Of a stretch of DNA of 64,000 nucleotides, positions 47,651-59,073 are shown piece by piece (the first letter of the stretch is position 1; each line of letters starts with the position of its first letter). The stretch is from Delphinapterus leucas (taxonomy: Eukaryota; Chordata; Mammalia; Artiodactyla; Monodontidae). Under the pieces are notes generated by a model. The model was not told the origin of the DNA. It did no database searches and saw nothing but the letters and a program-made list of their open reading frames with translations. The position numbers were made by a program, and so were the translations under genes. The DNA lies in contig NW_022098037.1 of NCBI RefSeq assembly GCF_002288925.2, forward strand, positions 307,247-371,246. Reading direction: 5' to 3'.

Positions 47651-48474
47651 TAATGAGGTTAGGGTCACCCTATCACCAGGAATCTTTCTAGAAGGCGTCT
47701 TCAGCAAAAAGCCAGCCTGCTGGGGTTACGGCTGTTGAGAGGGCTGAGGCAGTGGGTTTTGTGGTTTTCTTCATGTCGCCAGAGATGTGAATGAGAGATT
47801 CAGGGCAGTCGTTTGGAAAGGCGTTAAGGTGAAGGGAGGTTTTGCTTGTCCACATCTCAGTGCTTTGCATCAGATTTTCCCACCTGTTGCTTCTTCCTAC
47901 CCCCTTTTTAAAATTCCAACATTAGTTAGACAGCAAATAACAAAGAGGAAAAATCCCCACCTGGCAAATTTCCTTTTAGGAGTCTTAGCTACTCTTCTTT
48001 AGAACGTTTGCCAACCGCCCCTCTCCCAGCAGCTTTCTCTGCCCAACTGCCTGCACACCTGAAAATGACGGTATCTGCGTTCGCTTGTTTGTTTTAAATA
48101 AGCCTGTAAAGTGGGCCACCCTTTCTGCGTGGTTTCCCATCTTCATGCTCCTTCTTTCATGGGAGCCGTGTTGTCCCTTTTACTTTTGTTTTCCTCTCCT
48201 TTTTGTTAGGCCTGCAAAGCCTTTTCCTCTTGTGGTTAGTGATTTCTGCTAAAGCACAGGGGTTCACCAACAGAGTGATCGAGTCAGCAGACGCAAGCCT
48301 GCAGCCAGCCTTGCCGAAGAACTGGCTCCTCCCTTCCTGTAGTTTCCCAGGACTCAGCCTTGACGTCTTGAAGGACACACAGGCCCACTGGTGCAGTCTT
48401 CCCCTTTCTCTAGCTGACTTCTCTTCCGAGTACCCTTTTTTCCTATTGTATCACCTTCTTCTTTCATTATTACT

Positions 48475-48720
48475 AATAATATTAATAATCATATTAGCAT
48501 TTGTTGAGTGCTTTTTTGCATGGATTTGTAAGCATTTTTGCATGGATATTCTCATTTAATTTAGTGAGACCTCATCTCATTTAATTTAGAGTTAATTCAA
48601 CCCCATGAGGTGGGTATACTGTTATCCCCATTTTACAGAGGAGAAAACAGAGGCACAGAGAGGTTCAGTTGCCCAGGTCACTTAGCTCTTCAATCCCAGA
48701 GCTGAAATTCATTAACGAAG
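48475..48720 (-). repeat. MIR SINE, antisense
   Basis: 'atattagcatttgttgagtg', 'ccccattttacagaggagaa' and 'ggcacagagaggttcagttg' are clear antisense MIR. It ends about 30 bp before the next coding exon. Confidence 0.85.
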
Positions 48721-48750
48721 CTATCAAAATGCTCTTTCCTTCTCCCTCAG

Positions 48751-48954
48751 GTCTCTGAATATTGTATGACGACTCACTGCAGATTTTTAGCCCCTAGTTT
48801 AAAGAGTTCAAAAGGGCGTACGAATGTCACTGTGAAGCTCAGGGTCCAGGAGACCTACTTGGATTGTGGAAGCTTGCAGTACCTTGACGACCCCAGATTT
48901 ACAGGGTACCGGGCTGAGCCTGAGGTGGACACAGAATTGGAAGTCAAAATTCAA
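48751..48954 (+). CDS. PLXNC1: PLXNC1 window exon 9: IPT/TIG domain
   Basis: 204 nt, 68 codons, phase 0-0 (cttctccctcag|GTC ... ATT CAA|gtatgt). The product starts VSEYCMTTHCRFLAPSLKSS, passes NVTVKLRVQETYLDCGSLQY and ends EVDTELEVKIQ. Paired cysteines and V-x-V-x-L strands fit an IPT module. The antisense MIR just upstream lies close to its branch-point region. The next intron is only 116 bp. Confidence 0.97.
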
Positions 48955-49070
48955 GTATGTCTCTCTCATTTCGGGTGGGAGGATGTGCTCCCCTCCACAG
49001 GAAAGGTGTCTTATGTTTGTGAGTTTCCACACACGCCTTGATTTCTTCATCTTCACCTTGTTCTTCACAG

Positions 49071-49256
49071 AAAGAAAATGATAACTTCAACATTTCCAAG
49101 AAAGACATTGAAATTACTCTCTTTCATGGAGAAAATGAGCAATTAAATTGCAGTTTTGAAAATATTACTAGAAATCAAGATCTCACCACCATCTTCTGCA
49201 AAATTAAAGGCATCACTGCGGCAAACAGCATCGCCACCTCTTCCAAGAAAGTTCGC
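49071..49256 (+). CDS. PLXNC1: PLXNC1 window exon 10: last IPT/TIG domain
   Basis: 186 nt, 62 codons, phase 0-0 (gttcttcacag|AAA ... GTT CGC|gtaggt). The product starts KENDNFNISKKDIEITLFHG and ends with ITAANSIATSSKKVR. Three sequons (N-I-S, N-C-S, N-I-T) lie within 40 residues. It is the membrane-proximal part of the ectodomain. A run of guanines follows about 45 nt downstream of the donor. Confidence 0.97.
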
Positions 49257-49969
49257 GTAGGTTGCCTGACAGGCCTACCCGTCAGTTTTACCTTATTTGG
49301 TGTGGGGCGGGGGGAGGGGGGGATCCTTGGCTAAACCAGAAGCCAGAATAGAATCTTTTGTGGATCGTTAGATCTTCACTTTCAGTGAAGATAAACAAAG
49401 CTGGTATTGTAGGCCCAAACGCTATTCCTCCAGAATAGCTTGCAGAACCCATCCCTGTGCCATTGGAATGTCGAAGCACCGAGCACACCATTGTTTATGA
49501 TACTAATGAGTCTTGATAGCTTTTGTTCTAGCCACACGTTTAGACCGCAGCGTCTGCAGCAGAATCTCTAGACCCACTGACGAGTGAGCTGTCATTCTTT
49601 GCCCAAACGCAGAGGTGGCATGTCTTGGCAGACACTCAGAATGGGGGCTTCCCTGGCACACTGAAAGTGGCAGTGGAGTCTAATGGGGACCAGATAATCA
49701 ATGGGTCATGGGCTGCTTCCTCCACCATGAAGTCAGACTCACTGCATTTAATCTTTTCCCAGATTTGTTTGAGGGTCCGTCCCATCACCGGTATATTTAT
49801 GTCCCACAATAAAGACAGGAGACCGTGGTGAAGGGAAACATACTAGAAACCTCCGTTTATAGTGTTCATGCCGTATGAGACTCTGCACAGTCTATATCCC
49901 CCACCAAAACGCTTTATGATCTAGAGTCATAAGTAGTTGGGTAAAGGATAAGAAAAAAGAACATCAACT

Positions 49970-50180
49970 GGAAGGCAAAACAAAAAATGTGTTTGTGTCT
50001 CAGCTGCACCAGTTAATAGCTGTGTGGCCTTAGATAAGTTGGCTTTAGCTGAACCTCCCTTGGTCCGTCTGTTATACGGTAAAGAGGGTCATAATAATTA
50101 TAACATGAATAAGAGCAACTAAACTCGCAAGGGATCCCACGTGTCTGGTTAGTTGAGAAGAGCAAATGGTAGCATCCTTC
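49970..50180 (+). repeat. MIR remnant, sense
   Basis: 'tagctgtgtggccttagata' followed by 'cggtaaagagggtcataata' is the sense MIR core. Confidence 0.6.
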
Positions 50181-50184
50181 ATTA

Positions 50185-50740
50185 TCCAGGACTAGTTCCT
50201 GAGTGCCTGCACTGGGACATAGGGACATAGCAGAGAAGAAAACAGACCCGCCTGCCCCCCCACCCCCCAAAATATCTGCCTTTATGGATCTTACCTAAAA
50301 AGGCAGGTAGTATAGAAAATAAATTGAAGATGTGTTAGATGGTGGTAACTGTTATGAAGAAAAATGAAGCAGGAGGTGAGGGGCAGCGCTGCAAGGTTTA
50401 CGATGGCGGCCAGAAAAGGGCTCCCTGTAAAGACGACATTTGAATCAGGACCTCAGGCAAACGAGGGGCATGAGCTGTTGTGGGCCATCTGGGGTAGAGT
50501 GTTCTAGGCAAAGGGAACCACAGGTTGCAAAGTTCCTGGGTCAGGAGCCTCCCTGGTGCTGTTAAAGGGCAACAGGGAGACCAGTGTGGCGGAGTGGAAG
50601 GAACAATGCGGGGAGTATTCCAAGGAGGTGAGAGCATTAACAGGGGGAGCATGGAGAGCCAATTGGGGGTCATTGTGAGGACTTGGCTCTGAGCTCCAGG
50701 AGTCCGCTGGAGAGCTCTGAGCGGGAGTGCCAGGAACTTG
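50185..50740 (-). repeat. L2 remnant, antisense
   Basis: 'ttatggatcttacctaaaaa', 'gttctaggcaaagggaacca' and 'aggagcctccctggtgctgt' match the antisense L2 3' region. Confidence 0.6.
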
Positions 50741-50749
50741 CTTACAAAC

Positions 50750-50875
50750 AAATGCCGGCACGTTTCATCTTCACGGCAACCCTCCGAAGAGGTGTAACAG
50801 CATCCCATTTTAGAGATGGGGAAAGTGAGAGCTACACGGATAGGTGACTCACGCAAGCTCCTACAGCTGGGAAGG
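50750..50875 (-). repeat. MIR remnant, antisense
   Basis: 'tcttcacggcaaccctccga' and 'cccattttagagatggggaa' are antisense MIR. The SINE at 50886 follows directly. Confidence 0.6.
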
Positions 50876-50885
50876 ACAGCAAGGG

Positions 50886-50970
50886 GGAGCTCCCTGGCGC
50901 TCCAGTGGTTAGGACTCGTGTTCTCACTGCCGAGGGCCCAGGTTCATTCTCTGGACTGGGACTTAGAACC
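50886..50970 (+). mobile_element. Old tRNA-derived SINE fragment
   Basis: 'gagctccctggcgctccagt' and 'ggcccaggttcattctctgg' are a diverged head and box B region. No duplication recognised. Confidence 0.65.
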
Positions 50971-51621
50971 TGGGCTGTCTGGGCCTGGAGTCTGCACTCT
51001 AGCCACTTTGCACAGATACTTCCACAGGGTCAGCCGTGGCTCCCAGGATGGTAACGTTCCTCAATACTTACATGTATGTCAATGCAAAAATAAGGCTTGA
51101 TACAGAGTTTTTCCCTTTACAAGCTTTACAAACTTTTATAATCAAAACCTAAAATTGGAAAAGCCCCTCAGGGATCATCCTGGCAGCATTGCCAAACTGG
51201 TTTTTCCCACAGAATGCTTCCTTCAAAATAGGCCCATCAAGAAAACACAAGATGTAGAAGAGGTTAAAAAGTTGGATTACTTCCTTAGTCCAGGGGTACG
51301 AGGGTGTCTTACCCACAGGTTACTATCTCTTTATCGCCTCCATTCCTGCAGTTTAAAACCCCCGGGGCAAAGAGGACCGAAGTGTAAAATCTGTAGGTCT
51401 AGCCCCGCAACTGATTGGAGCTGAATCCAGAAACCAAGGCACAGGGAATGTTCTTGATTGGCTGAAATTCACATAGCTAATCTGCCCAGAGACGGGACTT
51501 GAACTCAGATATCCTACCTAGCTTGCCACCTCTTTTTGTATCTTGGAGAAAACCATTTGGGGGGAAAAATTGTGTACCTAGATGTGGTCCCCACCTCGAC
51601 CCCACCTCTTTGTCCCCTTAG

Positions 51622-51724
51622 GTCAAACTGGGAAACCTGGAACTCTACGTCGAGCGGGAATCGGTTATTTCCACTTGGTATTTTCTGATTGGGCTTCCCG
51701 TCTTGCTAGTGATTGTCATTTTTG
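51622..51724 (+). CDS. PLXNC1: PLXNC1 window exon 11: transmembrane helix
   Basis: 103 nt, phase 0 at the left (tgtccccttag|GTC), phase 1 at the right (TTT G|gtaagt). The product VKLGNLELYVERESVISTWY then FLIGLPVLLVIVIF ends the ectodomain and supplies most of the single membrane helix. The helix begins near the tryptophan and is completed by AAVGV in the next exon. The preceding residues are the last extracellular strand. No charged residue interrupts the hydrophobic run. Confidence 0.97.
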
Positions 51725-52679
51725 GTAAGTGCCCTGTTTAATTTTGTCAGAGAAATTATTCCCTGGGGCCTCGGCAGGCAGGAAGGCTTTCAGCTTTCAG
51801 GGGCTGTTTGCTTCAGTTAAGTATCAATGGATGAAAACCCAGATCAAAACTTTGGGAAAGGACTAACAGGTACACGTTGAGGGCTTTCTAAACATTTTTT
51901 AGGATGCTTCATTAATAAAAGGCTGGATTACAAAGATGGTTGGTATCTTGGTGTTTGAGAAATATAATCCACTTTGCTTCCCTGAACCTGTGAATTGTGA
52001 TGACAGATGTCCCATTTACATTATTTCCTCAGAATTCCTCTGGGATTTTGGGCTCCAAGGACTTGGTCATCTCATCCTGCCTTCTCATCCCAGCAAACCC
52101 CGCCCCTCACCCCTACCCCAGCCCTGTCTTTTCCTGGCAGAACTGTGTTTTGGAAGTGTGATCTGTACCATCTATTAAAATGTTCCAAGGCTCATCCAAG
52201 CACAGTGATCCCATGGTGGTTGCTCACTGGATGAAATCTGGCCAACCGATGTGTTTTGTTTGGCCCACGTAGCATTTTTAAAAATTTGAAGTAATTGACA
52301 ACATTTTAAAATTAGGCGATTCTTGAAAATTAGAAAGATCTGGATCATTGGATCCTAATTTTTCCATAACATCAGTTTTCTGGAGCTGAGGAGCAGCTAC
52401 CCCTAGAGAGAGGGCAGGTGTTCACTAGGCTTTTGCCATAGTCTCCACCACTCCCTACTGTCTCCACCCAGGCCACTTACCTCATCTGAGGACCTGGTCC
52501 CTGTAGCCATTCAGTTTTTGACCTCTGTTTCTGAGCTGCTTTTCATTTTAAGTCTGTTTCCTCTTGTCCTCCTTAAAAAAGAGAACTCTCCTCCACAGCT
52601 ATGGAGCCCATCATATTCCTTGATTTAATGCAGGCATCGCCTCTCTAATGGTTTTCGGTTAATAGTTGCTAAGGTCTCC

Positions 52680-52860
52680 TTCCGTATACTCACTCACTCA
52701 CTCATTCATCCATCCCTGCACGCACCTACCTGACGTTTATTGAGCACCTGTTATGTTGCTGATAACTGTGCAAGGCTTTGGACTTAGGGAAGATGAGTTC
52801 AGTCCTGGTCCTTTCTCTTGGCTAGTTCCCAGTCCAGTGAAGGAAGGACTTATGTGTATT
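52680..52860 (-). repeat. L2 3' end, antisense
   Basis: A cactcactcactcattcatc run leads into 'gacgtttattgagcacctgt' and 'ttcccagtccagtgaaggaa'. Confidence 0.6.
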
Positions 52861-53849
52861 GTTAACTAGTCTAATGGAATGAATTCATTTTGCAGAGACC
52901 CTGTTTTGTACCGTTGATGATCATTTCAGGTATTTTTAAAAGCTCTCTCCAAGTTATCCACCACTATTAATGCATCTAGAATCCAGAATTGGGCCTGATA
53001 TTTTAATAAAGTCCTGGCCGGTGCTGGCTTCAAATAAGAAGATTACTTGTAAATTCTAAACGCTGAGCTCGATTTTGAGAATCCGCTGCTGTCAGGCAGC
53101 TCTAGGTAGAGCAGTCTCATCATGGAGTCACATCTACTTTGTGACTTCCCAGAAACCTCTGATCTCTTCCTGGGCTCTCTGCGAATCTCCATTCCTCTCC
53201 CTTCACTTTGTTGGTAGAGATTGTTTATGCTCTTTCAGGTGAAGTGGGCTCCATCTGACACATCACTTTTGGTTTCATTGGTATCTGCAAAGCTGTTTAA
53301 AATTCTCCTCCCCTTCTTACCATGATTCCGTGGAGGCATGTGTCCTTAGCAGCTTGAGTAAGCGTACTCTTCGGACCATCGAGCACATCATTAGTGAAAA
53401 CGCTATACACACCTGGCCTAAGGCTGCCACCTACAGAACACCCCCTGTAGCTTCCCCTGGAGATTTCAGCCAGGAAAAACTCACTGCTTTGTGGACGTGG
53501 CCTGCTAGCTCCATTTTCAGGCAGTGAGCTGGTGCTGCCTAAAGGGTGGTCTGAGTGCCAGCGGTCCCAAGTGATGCTCCTGGAAAGAGGGCTCCATAGT
53601 CAAGCAAATCTGAGAATCCCTGCCTGCTCCACCCTCTCTTGAAGATACATGATGCACGTTATGACTAAGACTGTTGACTTTATGAAGTGGTCCAGCACAC
53701 AGCTGTATTGAATTTTGTTTCCTCCAGCATCATTCACATCTAGCAGGATCCTTTTATCATGAAATTTCTATTAAAAGAGGAAAAACTTTCGAGAATAATA
53801 ATGAGAGTCGACAATTGCTACATATTCTTTTTTAAAAATAAGATCTAAA

Positions 53850-54010
53850 TGTTTTCTGTGAGTTACTTCCTAGAATCCTGTCAGTGTCACAAGGAGGCAG
53901 GCACTTTAATAGATAAGGCAGCCAGGCACAGAGATGCTAAGGAACTTACCTGAGGTCGCACAGCTAGTTAATGGCAGAGCGGGGACATGAACCCAAGTGC
54001 CGAACTTGTT
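53850..54010 (-). repeat. MIR remnant, antisense
   Basis: 'gccaggcacagagatgctaa', 'aggtcgcacagctagttaat' and 'gacatgaacccaagtgccga' match antisense MIR. Confidence 0.7.
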
Positions 54011-54555
54011 CGGTTTACTGCATCTACAGCATAGTTAGAAGCAAAATAAAGTGGAGAAAGAAGCAATATCCAGATACAAGGGTTCACTGGGGACCACTCA
54101 TCCTGTCACCCCGTTTGATCTATGCAAGTTTGGCTCATGTAACTCACTGTGGATGTGTGGGGTTTTTTATGCATTTAAGGCTCAACTATATTTCTCTAGG
54201 GATGTTTAGAAACATTAAAAAAGAACAGAACAATATTAAGTGGCCTGTGGCTGTAGGGAAACTTGGCTTGTTTCATTCCTTTTCAGCCAGCTGGGATCTT
54301 TGGTTACAAGTGAAGGTTATTGGATTTAGTTTTTTACTTTGAAGATGAGTAGGGGTTTTGGGGGTTTTTTTCTGTTGCATTTGAGCATCTTCATCTGTAG
54401 AGTGACCCCTCGCTGGGAATCTTTCTTCTTAGAAATTCCACCTCTTCCAGGCTAGTCTTTCTCGCTCTCCCTCCGCCGCCTCCTCTGTAAAGGACTGTAA
54501 AGGTTGGTTCTGTTTTCCTTTTTGTCAGTCTCATGCTGGATCTCTGTCTCCACAG

Positions 54556-54657
54556 CGGCTGTGGGAGTGACCAGGCACAAATCGAAGGAACTGAGTCGCA
54601 AACAGAGCCAACAGCTGGAGCTCCTGGAGAGTGAGCTCCGGAAAGAGATACGTGATG
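54556..54657 (+). CDS. PLXNC1: PLXNC1 window exon 12: juxtamembrane segment
   Basis: 102 nt, left phase 1 (gtctccacag|CG GCT), right phase 1 (GAT G|gtaggc). The product AAVGVTRHKSKELSRKQSQQ then LELLESELRKEIRD ends the membrane helix and gives the basic stop-transfer residues and a charged heptad-like helix. In plexins this juxtamembrane helix forms the inhibitory or activating dimer (family knowledge). Length and phases allow in-frame skipping. The next intron is 293 bp. Confidence 0.97.
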
Positions 54658-54950
54658 GTAGGCTCCAAAATTTTATTTGTAGAAAAACAAGCCCTTTTTT
54701 TTTTTTTTTTAACCCTTAAATGGAACCAGCCACAGTAATGAGAGCTGTTTGTATAGAAGACAACTGAACAGCAGGGTCTAGGCCTGGCTTTGTGTTTTAT
54801 TTCAGCTCTTCTCTGCAGCCAACCAAGTAATTATCTACTGTTTCTTCTTTAATGAAAACCAAGGTCATACTCCGTGTTAGACAAAACAGCAGAAGATCTC
54901 ATCCATTGTTTTCTGAGTTAAAATATTGCTCTTGGGATTCTGTTTTGCAG

Positions 54951-55054
54951 GCTTTGCTGAGCTGCAGATGGATAAATTGGATGTGGTTGATAGTTTTGGA
55001 ACTGTTCCCTTCCTTGACTACAAACATTTTGCTCTGAGAACTTTCTTCCCTGAG
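54951..55054 (+). CDS. PLXNC1: PLXNC1 window exon 13: start of cytoplasmic GAP domain
   Basis: 104 nt, left phase 1 (tgttttgcag|GC TTT), right phase 0 (CCT GAG|gtaaaa). The product GFAELQMDKLDVVDSFGTVP then FLDYKHFALRTFFPE is strongly conserved among plexins and opens the cytoplasmic RasGAP-like domain. The sequence matches my memory of human plexin C1 without obvious change. Confidence 0.97.
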
Positions 55055-57300
55055 GTAAAAGAGCATTGATCACATTCCTAAGGTTGAGTCTTGAATAATA
55101 ATGAAGGTGCTTGTTGCTACTGTCAAAAACGGCGGTTCCTTCCAAGGCAGCGGTAGATAACGTGCTTGGTACAGAATAATGGCTTAAATCTCAGCAGAGC
55201 GGGGAGGAGGATAACTATTAATCGGATTGATTAGGGTACAAAGCAGTGATGGGTCACTGGCAATTACTCGTTGTCCAGTAACAAAAACCTAGGAGGGACA
55301 CAAGTTCAAAGTGATGATTTTTTTGCTTTATTTTACTACCAGTTTAGAACTGAATTTGTAGCTGGGAAGTGAGCTAGTTCATTTAAAAATCAATAAATTG
55401 TGGGCTGGCCAGTTTGTTGTGTTTATCTGCATGACTTACATTGCGGCTACTAGATTATCCACTATTACTTCTCAATTGGAAATGAAAAGTACTGTTGGCC
55501 AAGAGGGAGAAAAGTAGACACGTGTAGAATCTGAGTTAATAACAGCCATTTTTAGCAATGTAGAGTTTTTATGGTTCTCTCCAGCAGTTGTTCTTCAGCT
55601 GATCAGTTTGTGTCATCCTCATTTAGTAGAAATAGCTGCATGAAATGTTTAATTAATTTGTTCTAGGATCCGAGGAGTAGTCTACTTAACCCTTTGGGCT
55701 TTCGGTCTCACGTTCTAACACCTCCATTTTCTCACCCGCTCACATAGCCTTCCTCATTTACCCTCCCAAGTCTTTGGCGAGGTACCCTCATCCTCCTACC
55801 ATCACCTCCAAGTCCCGGTACCCCAGTTCCTCCATATTGCCCTTTTTTTTTTTGTCCAGAACTGGTGACCACAGCAAGGCCCAACCTCTGGAACACATCA
55901 ACACCAATTACATATTACATTTAAATCTAGACTTCTAAGCAAAGCCAGAAATCTCTCCAGGCCAAAAGAGAGCTTGTATCACCTTACCATCAGCTTCTCA
56001 GCTACACTTGGCCAGAAGCCTAGAGTTCAGAAACCCAGACACATGCAGTAAGCAATTTCCAGTTTCTCTATAATTCTAGAAGCGGACACCATGATATGTG
56101 ATGCTGTGTCTGGAGGGTGGGATACCTCCATAAAACACCCACCATATTTTCTTTTTTTTGTCCAAGCCTTAGTGTTGTAAATCAAGAAGGCTAGAAATAA
56201 GACTTTAGCTTTCAGTACTTGTATTTTTTTTTAAGTTATCCTCCAATAATAGCAGGCACCAAGACTTGCCATTTACCACCTCCTTCATTTCTACGGCAGA
56301 ATACTGCCTAGGGAGGGGAGTTTAATTCCCTGAATCATGATGACTGTGCAGGGCCTCAGCAAAGGTTGCACCAAGAGTCCTATTTCCCAGCTATCTGAGA
56401 TCCCCATTAAGAATTTAATAGCAATAGAAGAAGAGGTTTCTACCATCTACAGGAGTACTCTGTGGGCTTTTATAGTTAATGATGGCCCTTGAGTGCTAAA
56501 GAGAGTAATCTGTGGCCTGAAAGAAAAAGTTTTCCTGTCTTCTAAATTCGGTTATCAAGAGCAAGATAGAGTGACGAATGCAAAGGAATGCTGTTGCGAG
56601 TGTTTAAAAAAAAAAAAAAAAAATTCCTAGGAACAATGCTGTGGTATCTCAGAAGAGAGAGGTGCAAGAAGGCAAACTGATTTAACTCAGGGTTATGTAG
56701 AATCTTGAAAGACAACTGGGAAAGCTGTAGAAACTGATGTCAGAAGAAGACACAGGAAAGACAAGCATACATTTTTCAGAACCCTATTGAGAAGACCTCA
56801 GTTAAAACTGAATTTGTCACAATTAAGAAAAGATCTAAAAAAAAAAAAAGAAAAGATCTAGAGAACAAGGGAAGATACTCCATTAGAACAACACCAGTTG
56901 AAATGCATTCTAGGCTGAAGGTAGGTCCTGCTGTTGAGAGGCCCTTTACTGATAGATCAGGAGCCACATCCTCTAGGCCTGGAGGCTGGGTGGCGGAGGG
57001 AGACCTTGGGTGATCAACACCTACTCGGTTAACAATAGGCAAAGCCCAGAGGAGATGGTAGCTTCTCAGAGACCAAGGCATTACCGGTAGTTCTTTGCCC
57101 TGCTAGTTGGTTTTTGGCTTTTAAAGCCTTGCTTTTCATTATATTGGCAACTTTGTTGTGCTGAAAATAGAAGAAATAAGGGTAAGCGGAGCACCTAACC
57201 ACCTAGAGGAGAAGAATTTGAATGAAAGGAGGAAGGAACATTGGAACCCAGGGATCCAGCGCGGTATTTCCCTATTTAAGGTCAAGAATCAATCTGTTTA

Positions 57301-57549
57301 TTTTTTTTAAGTTTTTCCTTTAATTAATTAATTTTTGGCTGCGTTGTGTCTTCGTTGCAGTGCACGGGCTTCTCATTGCGGTGGCTTCTCTTGTTGTGGA
57401 GCACGAGCTCTAGGCGCACAGGCTTCAGTAGTTGTGGCGCACGGGCTTAGTTGCTCTGCGGCATGTGGGATCTTCCCGGACCAGGGCTCGAACCCGTGTC
57501 CCCTGCATTGGCAGGCGGATTCTTAACCACTGCGCCACCAGGGAAGTCC
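57301..57549 (-). mobile_element. tRNA-SINE, antisense, internally shortened
   Basis: T-rich left end, 'ttggctgcgttgtgtcttcg' and right end 'ccaccagggaagtcc'. The 12-bp duplication 'tcaatctgttta' is perfect at 57289-57300 and 57550-57561. About 100 bp of the long-form body are missing. Confidence 0.95.
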
Positions 57550-58039
57550 TCAATCTGTTTAAATTGCCTATTGGCATAAGGTTGGTTCAGCAGAAAAATA
57601 TGAGGAACTAGAAACTGCAAACCCAGGGTCTGATTTTTCTGCTTATTACCAGGGGAGAGTATGAGGTAATAGTTTGAGGTCTTCTACTTGGGCTAACAAA
57701 TTTGAAACTATAAGGCAAAAATTCTCTGCAGAAGAAATTTACTTAAATAAGATATAACAATAGCCCAAAGTTTCAAGTATTACCAAAAAATTTTTAAATA
57801 AATGAATGTTTGAATTTATATTTTCATACTGTTGACTCATTTAAAGTGTTAGCATGCTTTTTAAAATTTAGTCATTTAATTCCAATATGATTTATGATAT
57901 TGTACATTAAAGGAAACCCCAAAGTTTATATTCAAGAGCTACAGAGCATAACACTTTAAAATATTTTTAGAAACCAGCAGGGCAACAGCATTGTGGTCTA
58001 GTTTGCTGTAAATTAGTGATTAAAAAAAAAAACAACCCG

Positions 58040-58255
58040 ATAATGATAGCTGACATGAAGAACTTACTGTGCATTCATTCATTTTATTTTCACACCTAAC
58101 CCGTGAGGTGAGAATCATTATTGTTCCCATTCTTCAGATGAGGAAAGTCAGGCACAGAGAGGTTAAGTGACTTGTCCAAAGTCATGTGACCAGTAGGTGA
58201 TAAAACCAGGATTGGAACCCAAGTTGTTTGACTCCAGGTTCTAGCTGTTACCCAC
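58040..58255 (-). repeat. MIR SINE, antisense
   Basis: 'acccgtgaggtgagaatcat', 'aggcacagagaggttaagtg' and 'aggattggaacccaagttgt' are clear antisense MIR. Confidence 0.85.
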
Positions 58256-58703
58256 CCCTCTCCACCCCTTCTTGAATAACAATGTGTATCCAGACAGTAA
58301 ATGCTTCTAAGCTAAGACTTGTATAAACTTACCAACACGACTCGGTATTTATCCCTAGAAGGTAAATTGCTTGAGGAGGGGTCTGTACGTTTGCATAATC
58401 TTTCGCCACCACTTCTTTAACTTCTGAGTCAGTTCTTTAAAGTGTGAGATGCCTTCACCTACCAAAACCGGAACTGATGCAACGATAAATATTCTTAGAG
58501 GCTCTCAGAAGTCACTGGTGTTTCTTGAGAGCTGAACAATTATTTATTATGTAGAAGATATGCTGTGAACATAAGCCCAGGGGCTCTTCAGATTAGCAAA
58601 TAGTGTCTGTACTTTATTAAAATGGACTCAGGTATTGTAACAAAAATACACTCTTCATTTCCTTTGGTTGTTATGAATAATAAAAGTGTCTCCTTCCTCT
58701 CAG

Positions 58704-58742
58704 TCAGGTGGCTTCACACACATCTTCACTGAAGATATGCAT
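58704..58742 (+). CDS. PLXNC1: PLXNC1 window exon 14: 39-nt small exon
   Basis: Only 39 nt, 13 codons, product SGGFTHIFTEDMH, phase 0-0. Acceptor tccttcctctcag, donor CAT|gtaagt. The residues continue the GAP-domain N-terminal segment after FFPE and match plexin family sequence. Skipping would delete 13 residues without frameshift. The next intron is 206 bp. Confidence 0.96.
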
Positions 58743-58948
58743 GTAAGTCTATAAGTTTTCATTTTTCGCTCATGACTGCCTGACTTTCATAGTGCTATCA
58801 TCTCCATTATTACTTTGAATTGTCATTGTGGGTATTTCGGGATCACGAATTTGATATTAAATAATTCATTGTCTTGGAAAACCCATTGTGGATCTACTTT
58901 CTAACTTTAAGTTTATATATTATCTATATTATGTTATATTTTTTTCAG

Positions 58949-59073
58949 AACAGAGATGCCAACAACAAGAATGAAAGTCTCACAGCTTTGGATGCCCTAA
59001 TTTGTAATAAAAGTTTCCTTGTTACTGTCATCCACACTCTTGAAAAGCAGAAGAACTTTTCAGTGAAGGACAG
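58949..59073 (+). CDS. PLXNC1: PLXNC1 window exon 15: GAP domain
   Basis: 125 nt, left phase 0 (attttttttcag|AAC), right phase 2 (GAC AG|gtatca). The product NRDANNKNESLTALDALICN then KSFLVTVIHTLEKQKNFSVKD continues the helical GAP fold. Acceptor has a strong T tract. No defects. Confidence 0.97.

Larger units (their letters stand above)
45746..48750 (+). other. PLXNC1 intron, 3.0 kb
   Basis: Contains a long antisense L2 (46790-47650) and an antisense MIR (48475-48720). 45780-46780 and 47700-48470 are unassigned. Open frames there are unsupported. Confidence 0.88.
49257..51621 (+). other. PLXNC1 intron, 2.4 kb
   Basis: Contains a G-rich block (49303-49322), MIR and L2 remnants and an old tRNA-SINE (about 50886-50970). 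49330-49960 and 51110-51610 are unassigned. Confidence 0.88.
51725..54555 (+). other. PLXNC1 intron, 2.8 kb
   Basis: Contains an antisense L2 end (52680-52860) and an antisense MIR (53850-54010). 51730-52670, 52870-53840 and 54020-54550 are unassigned. Confidence 0.88.
55055..58703 (+). other. PLXNC1 intron, 3.6 kb
   Basis: Contains a long-form SINE (57301-57549) and an antisense MIR (58040-58255). 55060-57290 is largely unassigned apart from short A and T runs. Confidence 0.88.

Noticed and set aside
48203..48559. 118-residue open frame upstream of exon 48751
   Set aside because: Intronic, partly overlaps an antisense MIR, no domain or signal that holds up.
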